From Salegentibacter mishustinae (lineage in GTDB: Bacteria; Bacteroidota; Bacteroidia; Flavobacteriales; Flavobacteriaceae), in the NCBI RefSeq assembly GCF_002900095.1, contig NZ_LLKN01000002.1, positions 1,674,001 to 1,738,000 on the forward strand: a DNA stretch of 64,000 nt. The letters run 5' to 3'. Both the position numbers and the translations under genes were made by a program. This document shows, in pieces, positions 16,629-26,926 of the stretch. How positions within the stretch are numbered: position 1 is the stretch's first letter; each line of letters opens with the position of its first letter. The notes under the pieces are model-generated. The model had not been told where the DNA came from and did no database searches. It worked only from the letters and a program-made list of their open reading frames with translations.

Positions 16629-17891
16629 GTGAAAAATTTAAAAACCCTAATTCTTTTTTTAGTGGGTGTACTTGTTAGCTATACACCCCTAAGCGCAACG
16701 ACAATTCTACAAAATACCTCTCAAGATTATGTAGAATATAAAGGTGAAGTAATTAACTCGAATAGCGAGGATATAATTATGAACGCCCATATCTCGGTAA
16801 ATGAAACCAATATTTCTACGGTTACTAATTCCGAGGGAAAATTTTCTCTAAAAGTCCCAACAGGTATAAGACCTGCTACGGTAAACATTTCATATTTAGG
16901 TTACCAGAGTAAAAATTTACCGCTGAGTTATTTTAAACCAGAGGGTACTTTAATTTACCTGGACCCTGTGATGGAAGAACTTTCTGAAGTAAAAGTATAT
17001 GAAGCAGGCGATGCTCGAGGTTTGGTACGGGCAATATTAGATAATCGTGGTGATAACTATATTGACGATCCCACCCAAATGACTGCTTTTTATAGAGAGA
17101 GCATTACTAAAGGTAATAGAAACGTTTCCTTAAGCGAAGCCGTAGTAAAAATCCATAAAAAACCTTATAGTCATTACGGAGAGGAAGATATAGAATTGAT
17201 TAAAGCACGTAAGACGGCAGATTATGATCGTTTGGATACCCTGGCACTTAAATTACGTGGTGGGCCATTTAACACGCTCTTTATTGATGTCATGAAATAT
17301 CCTGACTATTTATTTTATGAAGAGAACTTAGACAATTATGAATTCAATTTTGAAGAGCCAACCCGAATTGACAATCGTTATCTATATGTGGTAAGCTTTA
17401 AGGATTTGAATAAAGAAATGCCCTGGTTTTTTGGAAAACTTTACATAGATGCCGAAACCCAAAGCCTGGTAAGAGCAAAATTAAATATGAATGTAGATAA
17501 CAGGCGCGCAGCTACCAATATGTTTGTAAATAAAAAACCAGGAGGAACAAAGGTATACCCTATTGAAGTAATGTATGATATTGACTATCATCAACAAGAC
17601 GGCAAATGGTATTTTGGATATTCCAACGCCAAACTTCTCTTTGTAGTGAACTGGAAAAAGAAACTGTTTAATTCGAGGTACCAGGTAAATTCTGAAATGG
17701 CCGTAACCAACTGGCAGCTTGAAACCGAAGACCGGATTAAGAAAAATGAAAATTTCCTGAATAAAAGGGTTGTTATGGGAGATGATATATCTGGTTTCAC
17801 CGATCTACAATTCTGGGGAAGCAATAATATTATAGAACCCGATAAGTCTATACAGAACGCCATAGATAAAATTCAAAGAAATATCCAGTAA
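16629..17891 (+). CDS. Exported protein with CarboxypepD_reg-like domain
   Basis: This 420-residue protein begins at a GTG (MKNLKTLILFLVG), giving a signal peptide that ends around LSATT. Residues about 38-115 form a carboxypeptidase-regulatory-like beta-sandwich (YKGEVINSNSEDIIMNAHI, GKFSLKVP, ISYLGYQSKNLPL) as found at the N-terminus of many Bacteroidota surface proteins. The rest is a soluble beta-rich region resembling part of DUF5686-type proteins, but without an outer-membrane barrel, so it is probably periplasmic or surface-attached. No lipobox is seen. It is monocistronic: a strong terminator follows, and a divergent CDF gene precedes. The function is unknown. Confidence 0.75.
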   Translation: MKNLKTLILFLVGVLVSYTPLSATTILQNTSQDYVEYKGEVINSNSEDIIMNAHISVNETNISTVTNSEGKFSLKVPTGIRPATVNISYLGYQSKNLPLSYFKPEGTLIYLDPVMEELSEVKVYEAGDARGLVRAILDNRGDNYIDDPTQMTAFYRESITKGNRNVSLSEAVVKIHKKPYSHYGEEDIELIKARKTADYDRLDTLALKLRGGPFNTLFIDVMKYPDYLFYEENLDNYEFNFEEPTRIDNRYLYVVSFKDLNKEMPWFFGKLYIDAETQSLVRAKLNMNVDNRRAATNMFVNKKPGGTKVYPIEVMYDIDYHQQDGKWYFGYSNAKLLFVVNWKKKLFNSRYQVNSEMAVTNWQLETEDRIKKNENFLNKRVVMGDDISGFTDLQFWGSNNIIEPDKSIQNAIDKIQRNIQ

Positions 17892-18216
17892 AGAATTAAT
17901 CATATAAATTGCAGAAGGTTGTTTGAATTGTTTTTCAAGCAACCTTTTTTTGACTGTATAAATAAATCAACGAGTTATAGATCGCAAATTAGCCGACTTA
18001 AAGTTTTTTTTGCAAATATCCTTACTGACTTTCAACAAGTTAAAATTGCCAGAAATTAAGCATCTAAATAATATGATTTTCGTTTTGATAATAGCAAATA
18101 AGCACTTTAATTTGCAACTCAATTTTAGGCAGTTTCTATTGTTTTCTTACAGTTTAACAGGAAAAGCCAGAAACTTAAATAAAACGAATTCTGAAAGCTA
18201 AAATTGAATTATGAAT
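17892..18216. other. Intergenic stretch before tRNA-Pro
   Basis: The gap holds the terminator at 17916-17951 and then AT-rich DNA without a convincing gene. The longest open frame here lacks any family signal and looks like chance. A promoter for the tRNA must lie in its last 60 bp, but no full TTTG/TAnnTTTG pair is visible. Confidence 0.5.
17916..17951 (+). terminator. Rho-independent terminator
   Basis: A 12-bp stem with one G-T pair (17916-17927 with 17934-17945) and a 6-nt loop is followed by seven T residues. It ends the preceding exported-protein gene. Confidence 0.85.
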
Positions 18217-18290
18217 CGGGATGTGGCGCAGTCTGGTAGCGTATACGCCTGGGGGGCGTGGGGTCGCAGGTTCAAATCCTGTCATCCCGA
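18217..18290 (+). tRNA. tRNA-Pro (anticodon GGG)
   Basis: The 74-nt sequence folds as a full cloverleaf. The acceptor stem is CGGGATG with CATCCCG, the D arm GCGC/GCGT, the anticodon stem TACGC/GCGTG with loop CTGGGGG giving anticodon GGG, and the T arm GCAGG-TTCAAAT-CCTGT. The discriminator base is A and the CCA end is not encoded. It reads CCC and CCT proline codons. A terminator follows 3 bp later, so it is a single-gene unit. A second proline tRNA with anticodon TGG is at 47847-47921. Confidence 0.97.
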
Positions 18291-18293
18291 CAA

Positions 18294-18327
18294 AAAGCCA
18301 CTGGTTATCAGTGGCTTTCATTTTTTT
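18294..18327 (+). terminator. Terminator of tRNA-Pro
   Basis: A perfect 10-bp stem AAAGCCACTG/CAGTGGCTTT (18294-18303 with 18309-18318) with a 5-nt loop is followed by a T-rich tail (CATTTTTTT). Confidence 0.85.
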
Positions 18328-18828
18328 AGACATTTTTCGGACAGAATTTCTCTTATCCTTCTCAATTCTTTAAAACATATTGCACGATACTTCCAAAAAA
18401 GGGTTTTTAAAACGAATTGTAAAAACTCTAGACTCTATAGAGTTTCGCAAATCCTTTCCAAATAACTCGGTTTCCATCTTTTCGCATTAACAAACTTCTG
18501 TTAAACAGGCTAAATTTTTGTATTTCAGATACTTGTATGATTATTATAAAAGAGATTATCGTATATTTCTAGTTAGTAGGGTATTTTTCTTCTCCCCCAG
18601 TTTAATTAGTGATATATGAAAATAATTTCCGCTATAGTACTGGTTTGTAATTTTTCTGGCTTCAACTTTTCCCAGGATCAAATTCCTGCTATCAAAAAAG
18701 AGCCTGGAACCTTTAAGCGTATCCTGAAAACTGCGCCTGCTACTACTCTTACTAAAATTCACCAATCCTTAGTCCATTACAATTCTCACAATGGTTTATC
18801 AATTGTTCATCTCCCAACAGGCAGAGCG
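18328..18828. other. Leader and gap before the TPR histidine kinase
   Basis: No independent gene is evident. An 8-bp hairpin AAACTCTA/TAGAGTTT lies at 18423-18445 without a T run. From 18616 the frame is open into the kinase gene, adding 71 codons of non-family-like sequence before the signal peptide; I treat this as leader, though an extended N-terminus cannot be excluded. Confidence 0.45.
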
Positions 18829-20823
18829 ATGATCAACTCTTTTAAATCCTTTATCTGGTGTATTGCTTTGCTCCTATGCACGAACGGATTTGCCCAGAGT
18901 TCTTTGGTTAAAAAAAACGATAAACCTGTAGTTGAAATAAGTGTTCACCAAAACCTTTCTTCAGATGAAGTTCTGGCTTTGAGTAGAACTTATCAGGGTA
19001 AGGCATTGTGGTTTAAAGAAATGCCACATTTTAATAGAGATAGTACTGTTTATTATTTTGATAAAGCTGCATTACTATTGCAAAATAGCAAACCGCTACA
19101 ATATAAGCGTTTGGCTGAATTATACCGCGATATTACAGACAGAGCAAATAGGTCTCATAACTTTAATATAGTAGATTCCCTGGCTCCCATAGGTTGGGCT
19201 TATTACGAAAAAATCCCTGAAAACAATAAAGATAAGGTTTTGGGTTATGAGCTATTGATCAATTGGGCTTTGATAAAAATTATAAGAGGAGAGCCAAAAC
19301 CGGGCCTCGAGCTTTTTGTAAAAGCTCTGGATTTGCTTAAAGATGATAAACGGCCTGAAATTCAGCTTAAAATATTGAAAGATAAGGGTAGGTTCTACTA
19401 TCAATATGGTTTGCCCGAGGAAGAAGAAATAGCAATTCAATATATAAAGAAGAGTATTATTGGTTATGAGAATTCAGATTACCCTGAAAAGCAAGAGGCT
19501 CTAGTCACTGCCTATAAGGTTCTGACATATTATTATGAAGAATCAAATCCAGATTCGACTGACTATTATATGAACCAATTTCAGGAACTATTGCCTCAAA
19601 TTACAAATCCCTTTCATCATACCTGGTATTATTACTCAATGGGTAATCATCTAATCAATAGGAAAAAATATGAAGAAGCAAAATCCTACCTGATTGAAAC
19701 TATACAAGTGCTAGAGAAATATAACTTAACCACGATTGATATTTATCAATTTGCACATTCTCGTATAGGGGATATTGCCAGGGAAGAAGGCAGATATGAT
19801 GAAGCAATTTCGTATTACGAAAAAGCCAGGAATTCCTCAATTGCCATTAATACCAAGGCAAATACCGCATATTTTATTCAGAAATTATTCAATGTTTATG
19901 AACTGAAAGAAGATTATAAGACTGCTCTTAATTATTACAAAGAATGGTCAGAGGCCAATAATATCATAGAAGTAGAAAGAAACGAAAGGAGCCTTCGGGA
20001 AAGTGAATTACAGGTAAATGTTCTAAAACAAGATAAAGAGCTTGCTGCTAATCAACAAAAACAAACTATTTATACGGTTGCCTTAATTATTGGTGCCTTA
20101 TTGCTCGCCCTATTGTATCGTAATTATAGACTTAAACAAAGTAGCAATCAAAAGCTAAGAGCATTAAATGGAGAGTTGGCCGAAAAAAATATTTTACTTG
20201 ACCAACGCAATGCTGAAAACGAACTGCTCCTTAAAGAGATACATCATCGTGTTAAGAACAATTTAGAAATGGTAAAAAGCCTGATTGCATTACAGTCGGC
20301 TCAAATAGATGATCCCGCAACTAAAGATGCCATGATCGCCAGCCAAAACAGGGTACAATCGATGGGCATTATTCATCAAAAATTATATCAAGGTACCAAT
20401 CTGGGAAGTATTGAAATGAAGGATTACTTCCTCAACCTGGGCGAAGGCATTCTCGACAGCTTTAATGCAGAAGATCGAGTAAAAATTGAATGCGCTATGG
20501 ATAACCTGGAACTGGATATTGATACTGCCGTTCCCATTGGTCTTATTGTGAATGAGCTGCTCACTAATGCCCTTAAGTATGCATTTCCAAAACAGCAACA
20601 AGGCGTTATTAATATAAGTCTGGAAAAAAGTAGTAATCAAAATTTGAGACTGGAGGTGACCGATAATGGTGTAGGGAAAACTGCAGGCCTTGCTCCCAGA
20701 GGCACCGGTTTTGGATCACAATTGGTACAATTACTTACCCTGCAACTAAATGGGAAGATGAGAGAACACAATGATAAGGGAACTCATATTGAATTTGACT
20801 TTATGATCCAAAAAAGCGCATAG
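18829..20823 (+). CDS. TPR-containing sensor histidine kinase (HisKA_2 type)
   Basis: From the ATG at 18829 the protein has 664 residues: a signal peptide (MINSFKSFIWCIALLLC...GFAQ), a periplasmic region of TPR-like helical repeats (about 130-395), a coiled stretch, one membrane helix (TIYTVALIIGALLLALLYR), a second short coiled stretch and a kinase core. The phosphoacceptor region reads LLKEIHHRVKNNLEMVKSL (His-His at 472-473), which marks the HisKA_2 family, followed by an ATPase domain with LIVNELLTNALKYAF, DNGVGK and GTGFGSQL. This start is preferred because it places the signal peptide at the N-terminus and has a purine-rich GGCAGAG before it. No response regulator is adjacent, so its partner is elsewhere. 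Confidence 0.88.
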   Translation: MINSFKSFIWCIALLLCTNGFAQSSLVKKNDKPVVEISVHQNLSSDEVLALSRTYQGKALWFKEMPHFNRDSTVYYFDKAALLLQNSKPLQYKRLAELYRDITDRANRSHNFNIVDSLAPIGWAYYEKIPENNKDKVLGYELLINWALIKIIRGEPKPGLELFVKALDLLKDDKRPEIQLKILKDKGRFYYQYGLPEEEEIAIQYIKKSIIGYENSDYPEKQEALVTAYKVLTYYYEESNPDSTDYYMNQFQELLPQITNPFHHTWYYYSMGNHLINRKKYEEAKSYLIETIQVLEKYNLTTIDIYQFAHSRIGDIAREEGRYDEAISYYEKARNSSIAINTKANTAYFIQKLFNVYELKEDYKTALNYYKEWSEANNIIEVERNERSLRESELQVNVLKQDKELAANQQKQTIYTVALIIGALLLALLYRNYRLKQSSNQKLRALNGELAEKNILLDQRNAENELLLKEIHHRVKNNLEMVKSLIALQSAQIDDPATKDAMIASQNRVQSMGIIHQKLYQGTNLGSIEMKDYFLNLGEGILDSFNAEDRVKIECAMDNLELDIDTAVPIGLIVNELLTNALKYAFPKQQQGVINISLEKSSNQNLRLEVTDNGVGKTAGLAPRGTGFGSQLVQLLTLQLNGKMREHNDKGTHIEFDFMIQKSA

Positions 20824-21324
20824 TGAGCTAAAGCATCACAAAATTAGTTGTGCCAGCCGAGATGTTTATTTTTGCAAAATATTCTTTTCAATTTATTGAA
20901 TTGAGATAAAAAGTTACCGGAATAATTACTTTATGTAAAGAGGTTTAGGACACATAAGGAAACCAGCTAATATTTTTTATTTGATCTCAATTTTAAAGAT
21001 AAGCTAGATGGTATTGAAACTTCCAGGATAAGTTAGAAACAGGGTATGCCGACCATATAATCCACTTTTCTACCCCAGACTATTAACTTATCAAAAATCT
21101 TAAAAATAAAGGATAACTATATTTAGATCATACAATTACCCTTTTCTAAATCTCAAGATATAAGAACTATCACTTTTATGAGAGCTGTTCTTGAGCTTTC
21201 TGTTTATATTTTATAAAGTCTATACTCTATAAAATGAATTATAAATAAACTTTGTTCACTCCTTTTGAATTTCGAGAACGAAGCTTAGTGAATAATTCCA
21301 ATTGAGGCCAAGTATGTTTTAAAT
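20824..21324. other. 501-bp gene-poor AT-rich stretch
   Basis: This space lies between the convergent histidine kinase and the 74-residue gene. I see no gene, tRNA or strong terminator. A weak 7-bp inverted repeat TTTTATA/TATAAAA occurs at 21209-21234 around TCTATACTC, similar in its core to the hairpin at 18423-18445. Stops in all frames and absence of family-like peptides suggest decayed or purely spacer DNA. Confidence 0.4.
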
Positions 21325-21549
21325 CTAAGCCTCCGAATTACCTTCAAGGCCTGGAATATCCTTCATAACTCCGTTTTCAGATTTACCCAGAACAATAACT
21401 TCTTTACTTTCTTTATATTCCTCTATTGCCAGAAGCAGTTGTTCTTTGGTATCCCTACGGATTTTTATTCCAGTTCTCTGATTTTTATTACGGACTTCAA
21501 TATAATATCCGTCACGCAGATCTTTAGGTTTTGTGGAAGGTCTTCCCAT
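21325..21549 (-). CDS. Small basic hypothetical protein, 74 residues
   Basis: I do not recognise an established family. The peptide opens MGRPSTKPKDLRDGYYIEVRNKN, followed by TGIKIRRDTKEQLLLAIEEYKESKEV and an acidic, polar tail. The first two thirds look like a short beta-hairpin then an amphipathic helix, with a basic front that might bind nucleic acid. The composition is normal coding sequence, unlike chance frames nearby, and the ATG follows an AT-rich upstream region with a near-match -7 sequence (TATATTTA on the minus strand). It stands alone between two long non-coding stretches. I believe it is real, but any role is open. Confidence 0.6.
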   Translation of the reverse strand: MGRPSTKPKDLRDGYYIEVRNKNQRTGIKIRRDTKEQLLLAIEEYKESKEVIVLGKSENGVMKDIPGLEGNSEA

Positions 21550-21920
21550 ATCTAATTTTTAAATATAAAATAGTGAATTAATCTTAATATTTTTCTATTT
21601 CCCTAAAATAATAATAACAGGCTAAATAAAAAGCGAAGAGTGAAGTTCTTCTCTATTTTTTTTTAATTACTCTCATAATTAACATACACTCCTGCTAGTA
21701 TTTTAATTTTAAGGCTATTCAGTTACCAATCATAAGCTCAAAACCAGCAAATTAAAAATTTAGTTCTTATTTAGTTTGACAACTTAGTGAATGTTAGTTA
21801 GTTTTAAAAGCCCCGCCCTCTAGAATATTTTAGCTTTCCCGATGATGAAGTATAAAAAACTACTATTCTTTAAGTTAATTCATACCCCGGGTATTAAAAA
21901 AGATTCAGATAATTTTTATA
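21550..21920. other. 371-bp non-coding stretch
   Basis: This AT-rich gap lies between the start of the 74-residue gene and the end of the amine oxidase gene, both on minus. It must hold the promoter of the small gene and any terminator of the oxidase. I see only long A/T runs and no convincing hairpin or gene. Confidence 0.4.
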
Positions 21921-22988
21921 TTATCTATCCTGAAAATCTAATTTGGCTAAAGTATTAAAGGCAGAAATAACAGCTCCCTCCATATAACCTGCAAATTCAA
22001 CTGCAGTTTCTGTTCCAGAGAAGTATAATTTTTTATTAAGGTAGCTCTGTTGCAAGAGTGGGTGGCCATTATTTTGATGCGGTCTTTGAACTAATTGTTT
22101 TCCTCCCGACACAAATTCATCTACCCAAATTTTATCTTTATAACTTATTGGTGTGAATGTTTCCTTTCCCAATAATTCTTCTAAATGTTGCAATACAAGT
22201 TTTTCTCTTTCTTCCGGGGAATAACTTATGGCGCCAGAATTTAAAAAGCCTGTAAAGCCAAATTTATTTTGTTCAAAATTAGTATGGTCGTACATTTCTG
22301 CAACGATTCCGCAGTGACTGTAAAGCATTCCCGAGTATCCAGAATTCCTCCAAAAAGGTTCTTCATATTCCAGGACAAACTTTATACTACCTGCCATCCA
22401 GGTTTGAACTTCTGGTAAAATTTTTGAGACATCGGCCGGCAAATTAGGCCTAAATTTTATAAGAGAACCGGCTAGCTCAGGCGGTAGACACAAGATAACT
22501 TTATCTGCAATTTGATTTTCTTTATTGGCAATTTCTATTGATAATTGATTGCCAACCTCTGTGATGGAAGTAACTTTTGAATTAAGGCTAAGGCTTTCAA
22601 AAGGTAGTTTCTTACTCAAGGTATTAATCAAGATTTGGGTGCCACCTACTATTCTGTAAGATGGATTATCAGATTCTGGAACAAAAAATTCCTGCGGTGG
22701 CTCGAACGATTTGGTTTGAAACAATGATTTACCTTTAGAAAATTGCGGATATTTTTTCAATCCTAATTCTTCTATCAAAGAGTTTAGGTTTGGATGCATC
22801 TCTGAAAACCAGGTTGCCCCCAACTCCATAGGCGTTCCCAGGTTACCTTTAACTGTTTGTATTCTTCCGCCTATTCGTGATGAAGCTTCAAGTACAGTGG
22901 TTTTTATATTTTGTTGTGATAATTTATAAGCTAAGGTAAGTCCGCTTAAACCTCCACCTATAATTATTATTTTCTCATTAGAATCCAT
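21921..22988 (-). CDS. Flavin-dependent amine oxidase family protein
   Basis: This 355-residue FAD enzyme has the dinucleotide-binding motif IIIIGGGLSGLTLAYKL at residues 7-23, the ExxxRxGGR type signature LEASSRIGGRIQTV, a substrate-domain middle region and the C-terminal FAD-contact YFSGTETAVEFAGYMEGAV. This places it in the monoamine oxidase/protoporphyrinogen oxidase-like superfamily. It is shorter than typical monoamine oxidases (about 450 residues), matching a compact bacterial group. There is no signal peptide, so it is cytoplasmic. The substrate may be an amine, amino acid or carotenoid-like compound; sequence alone does not tell. It is a single gene with wide gaps on both sides. Confidence 0.82.
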   Translation of the reverse strand: MDSNEKIIIIGGGLSGLTLAYKLSQQNIKTTVLEASSRIGGRIQTVKGNLGTPMELGATWFSEMHPNLNSLIEELGLKKYPQFSKGKSLFQTKSFEPPQEFFVPESDNPSYRIVGGTQILINTLSKKLPFESLSLNSKVTSITEVGNQLSIEIANKENQIADKVILCLPPELAGSLIKFRPNLPADVSKILPEVQTWMAGSIKFVLEYEEPFWRNSGYSGMLYSHCGIVAEMYDHTNFEQNKFGFTGFLNSGAISYSPEEREKLVLQHLEELLGKETFTPISYKDKIWVDEFVSGGKQLVQRPHQNNGHPLLQQSYLNKKLYFSGTETAVEFAGYMEGAVISAFNTLAKLDFQDR

Positions 22989-23062
22989 TTAAAACTTCTT
23001 ATTAATTCTTAGTCAGCTTAGAAAATACTTTCAGCAATTTGAGGTAAATTTCTTATTTAATA

Positions 23063-23092
23063 ATAAAAAAACCACCGGAAAACCGGTGGTTT
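23063..23092 (-). terminator. Terminator of the gyrA-TPR operon
   Basis: A perfect 10-bp stem AAACCACCGG/CCGGTGGTTT (23069-23078 with 23083-23092) with a 4-nt loop is preceded on + by an A run, which is the U tract for minus-strand transcripts. Confidence 0.88.
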
Positions 23093-23116
23093 AGTACTAT
23101 TCTATTTAGAGAATAA

Positions 23117-24373
23117 TTACTCTAATCTAGCTTTAAGCTCTGCAGCTTTTTCTTGTTCACCTAATTGGTTGTAGATGTTTATAGCTGTTCTTATCACATT
23201 CTCATTTTCTGGATCTGATTCAATCACTTTTTCAAGGTAAGGAACTGCTTGCTCATAAATCTCTTTACGTTCTTCTTCAAGCTCTTCGTAACGCTTGTTA
23301 TCTTCCTTACTCATTCCAAGCCCATTCATCTCGTCAATTATAGCACGCTCTTTTGCAAGGATAGCAACTACAATGTTCATTCTTGCATTTGTCATTTCAG
23401 GATCAATCTCAAGCGCTTGCTTATAATATTCAATGGCTTTTTCATTATCCCCTAATTCAGCAGCGGTAACGCCAAGATTATAGTATACGTTAGGATCGTT
23501 AGGATTTTTCTTTACCATTTCCTGCATAAGCTCATTGTACTTTTCTTTATTACCCATTCTGTAATAAACATCAGCTTCAGCTTGTAATAATGCAATATTG
23601 TCAGGATTTTCAGCTTTTGCGTCTTTAATCGCATCAATTGCCTTCTCATCTTCACCTTCCTGGATATAGATTAAAGCAATGTTTTTAGCGATCTCTCCCT
23701 TTTTAGAAGGAATTTTACGCTCCTGAGGGTTTTCATATTCCCCAGTTTTAAGCATAATATCTCTCTGTTCTTTAGTACTCATTATCTCTTCCTCACCAGT
23801 TTCTACATTGGTGGCAAGATATTCTACACCAGAACCATCATAACCTAATTCCTTTAGATCTTTATAGTATTCTAAAGCTGTAGTATAGTCCTGTCCATTT
23901 AAAGAGTTAGCAGCAGCATAATATAAATAAAGAGTATCCTGCTTATTTAATTGGTAACTGTAGTACAACTTATCTGAAGCACTCTCGAAATCTTCAGTAT
24001 TTTGATCGTTGATAGCACTCTGAACCAAGGCATTTCTAACCTGTTCAAAACCCTGAACGGCTTCTTCTTCATTGCCTAACTCCTGAGCTTTCTGAAAAGC
24101 TTCAGCTGCGATTTCAAGGTCTTCAAGAGAAGCTTTCTCACCACTTCCTAAATAAGCTTGTCCTTTATAAAGATAGAATCTTTCTGTCCACTTTTCATTA
24201 GCCTCAGAAAGCATAGATTCAGCAGTTTGTAATTCAGTTTTGGCTTCTGCATAGTTGCCATCTTCTACGGCATCACCCGCATCTCTAATTTCACTTTTTT
24301 GTGCAACGGCAGCCACCGATAAAAATGACAACGCTACAGTAAAAATAGCTACAGTAAAAATATTAGTTTTCAT
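23117..24373 (-). CDS. Exported tetratricopeptide repeat protein
   Basis: This 418-residue protein has a signal peptide (MKTNIFTVAIFTVALSFLSVAAVAQ) and then repeated TPR helix pairs through most of its length, most clearly NVYYNLGVTAAELGDNEKAI with EYYKQALEIDPE, VIESDPENENVIRTAINIY and similar earlier units. The mature part is strongly acidic and probably periplasmic, serving as a binding scaffold. The gene starts 21 bp after the gyrA stop and ends at a strong terminator, so it is co-transcribed with gyrA. I have no evidence on its partner. The link with gyrase is probably one of shared expression rather than function. Confidence 0.85.
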   Translation of the reverse strand: MKTNIFTVAIFTVALSFLSVAAVAQKSEIRDAGDAVEDGNYAEAKTELQTAESMLSEANEKWTERFYLYKGQAYLGSGEKASLEDLEIAAEAFQKAQELGNEEEAVQGFEQVRNALVQSAINDQNTEDFESASDKLYYSYQLNKQDTLYLYYAAANSLNGQDYTTALEYYKDLKELGYDGSGVEYLATNVETGEEEIMSTKEQRDIMLKTGEYENPQERKIPSKKGEIAKNIALIYIQEGEDEKAIDAIKDAKAENPDNIALLQAEADVYYRMGNKEKYNELMQEMVKKNPNDPNVYYNLGVTAAELGDNEKAIEYYKQALEIDPEMTNARMNIVVAILAKERAIIDEMNGLGMSKEDNKRYEELEEERKEIYEQAVPYLEKVIESDPENENVIRTAINIYNQLGEQEKAAELKARLE

Positions 24374-24394
24374 CTTGTTTTGGTTTTTATTTAG

Positions 24395-26926
24395 TTATTC
24401 TTCACTATCGTCTACAATAGTTGTGCCATTTGGATTTTCTTCAGCATCTTCAGTCTTTTCCGGGTCTTCCATAAGCTCTACATCGTCTTCATCATGAAGC
24501 ACTTTTGCAACAGCAGCAATAGCATCATTCCCTTTAAGATTGATCAATCTAACTCCCTGGGTTGCACGCCCCATAACTCTAAGATTAGAGACCTCCATTC
24601 TTATTACAATACCAGATTTATTGATGATCATTATATCCTCATCGTCTGATACATTTTTAATTGCAACAAGACTTCCGGTTTTTTCGGTGATGGATATTGT
24701 TTTGACACCTTTTCCGCCACGGTTAGTAATTCTATAGTCTTCAAGACTGGATCTTTTTCCGTATCCATTTTCAGAAACTACAAGTATATCTGAATTGAAA
24801 TCTTCAACAGAGATCATTCCTACCACTTCATCTTTATCATCGGCAAGTGTAATTCCTCTTACCCCTGAAGCATTTCTTCCCATTGGCCTGGTTTTTCCTT
24901 CTTCAAACCTAATAGCCTTACCACTTCTTACAGCAAGCATTACCTGGCTATCACCATTGGTTAACTTTGCCTCTAGCAATTCATCGTCTTCCTTAATAGT
25001 AATAGCATTTATACCATTAGTTCTGGGTCTTGAATATTGCTCTAAAGAAGTTTTCTTTACCTGGCCTTTTTTGGTAGCCATAATCACATAATGCTTATTA
25101 ATGTACTCTTCATCCTTAAGATCCTGAGTACATATAAATGCTTTTACGCGATCGTCTGGGTCTATATTGATAAGATTTTGAATAGCTCTACCTTTAGAAG
25201 CTTTACTACCCTCCGGAATTTCGTAAACCCTCATCCAGAAACATTTTCCTTTTTGAGTAAAAAATAACATATACTGGTGATTGGTTCCAGAGAATAAATA
25301 CTCTAAGAAATCTTCATTTCTTGTATTAGAACCTTTTTGGCCAACTCCTCCCCTATTTTGCGTTTTATATTCGTTTAAGGAAGTCCTTTTAATATATCCG
25401 GCGTGAGAGATTGTAATTACCACACGTTCGTCTGGGATCATATCTTCTATACTAAGATCGCCACCAGAATATTCTATGGTAGAACGTCTTTCGTCGCCGT
25501 ACTTTTCTTTAATTTCAAGAAGTTCGTCCTTAATAACCTGCATTCTGCGCTCTTTGCGCGCCAAAATGTCTTTCAGGTCTTCTATCGTGGCCATTATTTC
25601 ATCGTACTCTGCGCGAAGTTTGTCCTGCTCCAGTCCTGTAAGTTGACGCAAACGCATCTCTACGATCGCCTTTGCCTGAACTTCGGTAAGCTCGAAACGC
25701 TCTATTAATTTGTTTCGCGCTTCTTCTGCATTGCTGGAAGAACGAATTAAGGCAATAACTTCATCTATATTATCTGAAGCGATAATTAATCCTTCAAGGA
25801 TATGAGCTCTATCTTCAGCCTTCTTTAGTTCATATTCTGTTCTCCTTACAACAACTTCGTGCCTATGCTCAATAAAATGATAAATAATATCTTTTAAATT
25901 CAGCATCTCTGGCCTACCATTTACAAGTGCAATATTATTTACACTAAAAGAAGTTTGTAATGCAGTATGTTTATAAAGCGTATTTAATACGATATTTGGA
26001 ATAGCATCTCGTTTCAATTGGTAAACGATACGCATCCCGTTTCTATCAGATTCATCTCTAATGAGACTAATACCCTCAATTTTCTTTTCATTCACAAGAT
26101 CGGCAGTTTTCTTGATCATGTCTGCCTTATTTACCTGGTAAGGAATCTCGGTAACTACTATAAACTCTTTTCCGTTAATTTCTTCTAATGAAGATTTGGC
26201 ACGCATAACAATACGACCTCTTCCGGTTTTAAAAGCTTCACGCACTCCGTCGTAACCGTAAATTATTCCTCCTGTGGGAAAATCTGGAGCTTTAATATGC
26301 TCCATTAACTCTTCAACCTCTATGTCGTGATTATCTATATAAGCAACGGTTCCGTCTATTACTTCAGAAATATTATGAGGCGCCATATTGGTAGCCATAC
26401 CAACCGCAATACCACTAGCTCCATTTACAAGAAGGTTGGGAATACGTGTTGGAAGCACTACAGGCTCGTTTAAGGAATCATCAAAATTTAATTGAGTATC
26501 TACCGTTTCCTTGTCAATATCAGCAAGCATATCTTCACTGATTTTACGCATTCTGGCTTCGGTATAACGCATTGCCGCTGGGCTATCTCCATCTACAGAT
26601 CCAAAGTTACCCTGGCCGTCTACAAGCATATACCTCATACTCCAGTGTTGAGCCATTCTCACCATAGTATCATAAACCGAAGAATCTCCGTGAGGGTGAA
26701 ACTTACCTAATACTTCCCCAACAATCCTGGCAGATTTTTTATAAGAGCGATTAGAAAGTACTCCAAGTTCATACATTCCATATAAAACCCGGCGATGCAC
26801 CGGTTTTAAACCATCACGAACATCTGGTAAAGCACGTGACACAATGACCGACATTGAATAATCAATGTAGGCCGATTTCATTTCATCTTCAATATTTATA
26901 GGAATAAGCTTTTCTCCTTCAGCCAT
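24395..26926 (-). CDS. gyrA: DNA gyrase subunit A
   Basis: GyrA is the DNA-cutting subunit of type II topoisomerase that introduces negative supercoils with GyrB. The 843-residue protein has the winged-helix region [20 protein letters not shown], the active Tyr121 in MRYTEARM, a coiled coil with [16 protein letters not shown] and a six-bladed C-terminal beta-pinwheel with NRGGVGQKG and NRGGKG motifs. Residues Ser82 and Asp86, equal to E. coli Ser83 and Asp87, are unchanged, so no classical quinolone resistance change is present. It ends in an acidic tail (about 30 residues). It is divergent from clpC and followed in operon by a TPR gene. Confidence 0.97.
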   Translation of the reverse strand: MAEGEKLIPINIEDEMKSAYIDYSMSVIVSRALPDVRDGLKPVHRRVLYGMYELGVLSNRSYKKSARIVGEVLGKFHPHGDSSVYDTMVRMAQHWSMRYMLVDGQGNFGSVDGDSPAAMRYTEARMRKISEDMLADIDKETVDTQLNFDDSLNEPVVLPTRIPNLLVNGASGIAVGMATNMAPHNISEVIDGTVAYIDNHDIEVEELMEHIKAPDFPTGGIIYGYDGVREAFKTGRGRIVMRAKSSLEEINGKEFIVVTEIPYQVNKADMIKKTADLVNEKKIEGISLIRDESDRNGMRIVYQLKRDAIPNIVLNTLYKHTALQTSFSVNNIALVNGRPEMLNLKDIIYHFIEHRHEVVVRRTEYELKKAEDRAHILEGLIIASDNIDEVIALIRSSSNAEEARNKLIERFELTEVQAKAIVEMRLRQLTGLEQDKLRAEYDEIMATIEDLKDILARKERRMQVIKDELLEIKEKYGDERRSTIEYSGGDLSIEDMIPDERVVITISHAGYIKRTSLNEYKTQNRGGVGQKGSNTRNEDFLEYLFSGTNHQYMLFFTQKGKCFWMRVYEIPEGSKASKGRAIQNLINIDPDDRVKAFICTQDLKDEEYINKHYVIMATKKGQVKKTSLEQYSRPRTNGINAITIKEDDELLEAKLTNGDSQVMLAVRSGKAIRFEEGKTRPMGRNASGVRGITLADDKDEVVGMISVEDFNSDILVVSENGYGKRSSLEDYRITNRGGKGVKTISITEKTGSLVAIKNVSDDEDIMIINKSGIVIRMEVSNLRVMGRATQGVRLINLKGNDAIAAVAKVLHDEDDVELMEDPEKTEDAEENPNGTTIVDDSEE

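Noticed and set aside
18211-18465. 84-codon frame on + starting within tRNA-Pro(GGG)
   Set aside because: The frame begins over the tRNA and its terminator; the peptide (QSGSVYAWGAWGRRFKSC) is a well-known artefact of translated tRNA sequence.
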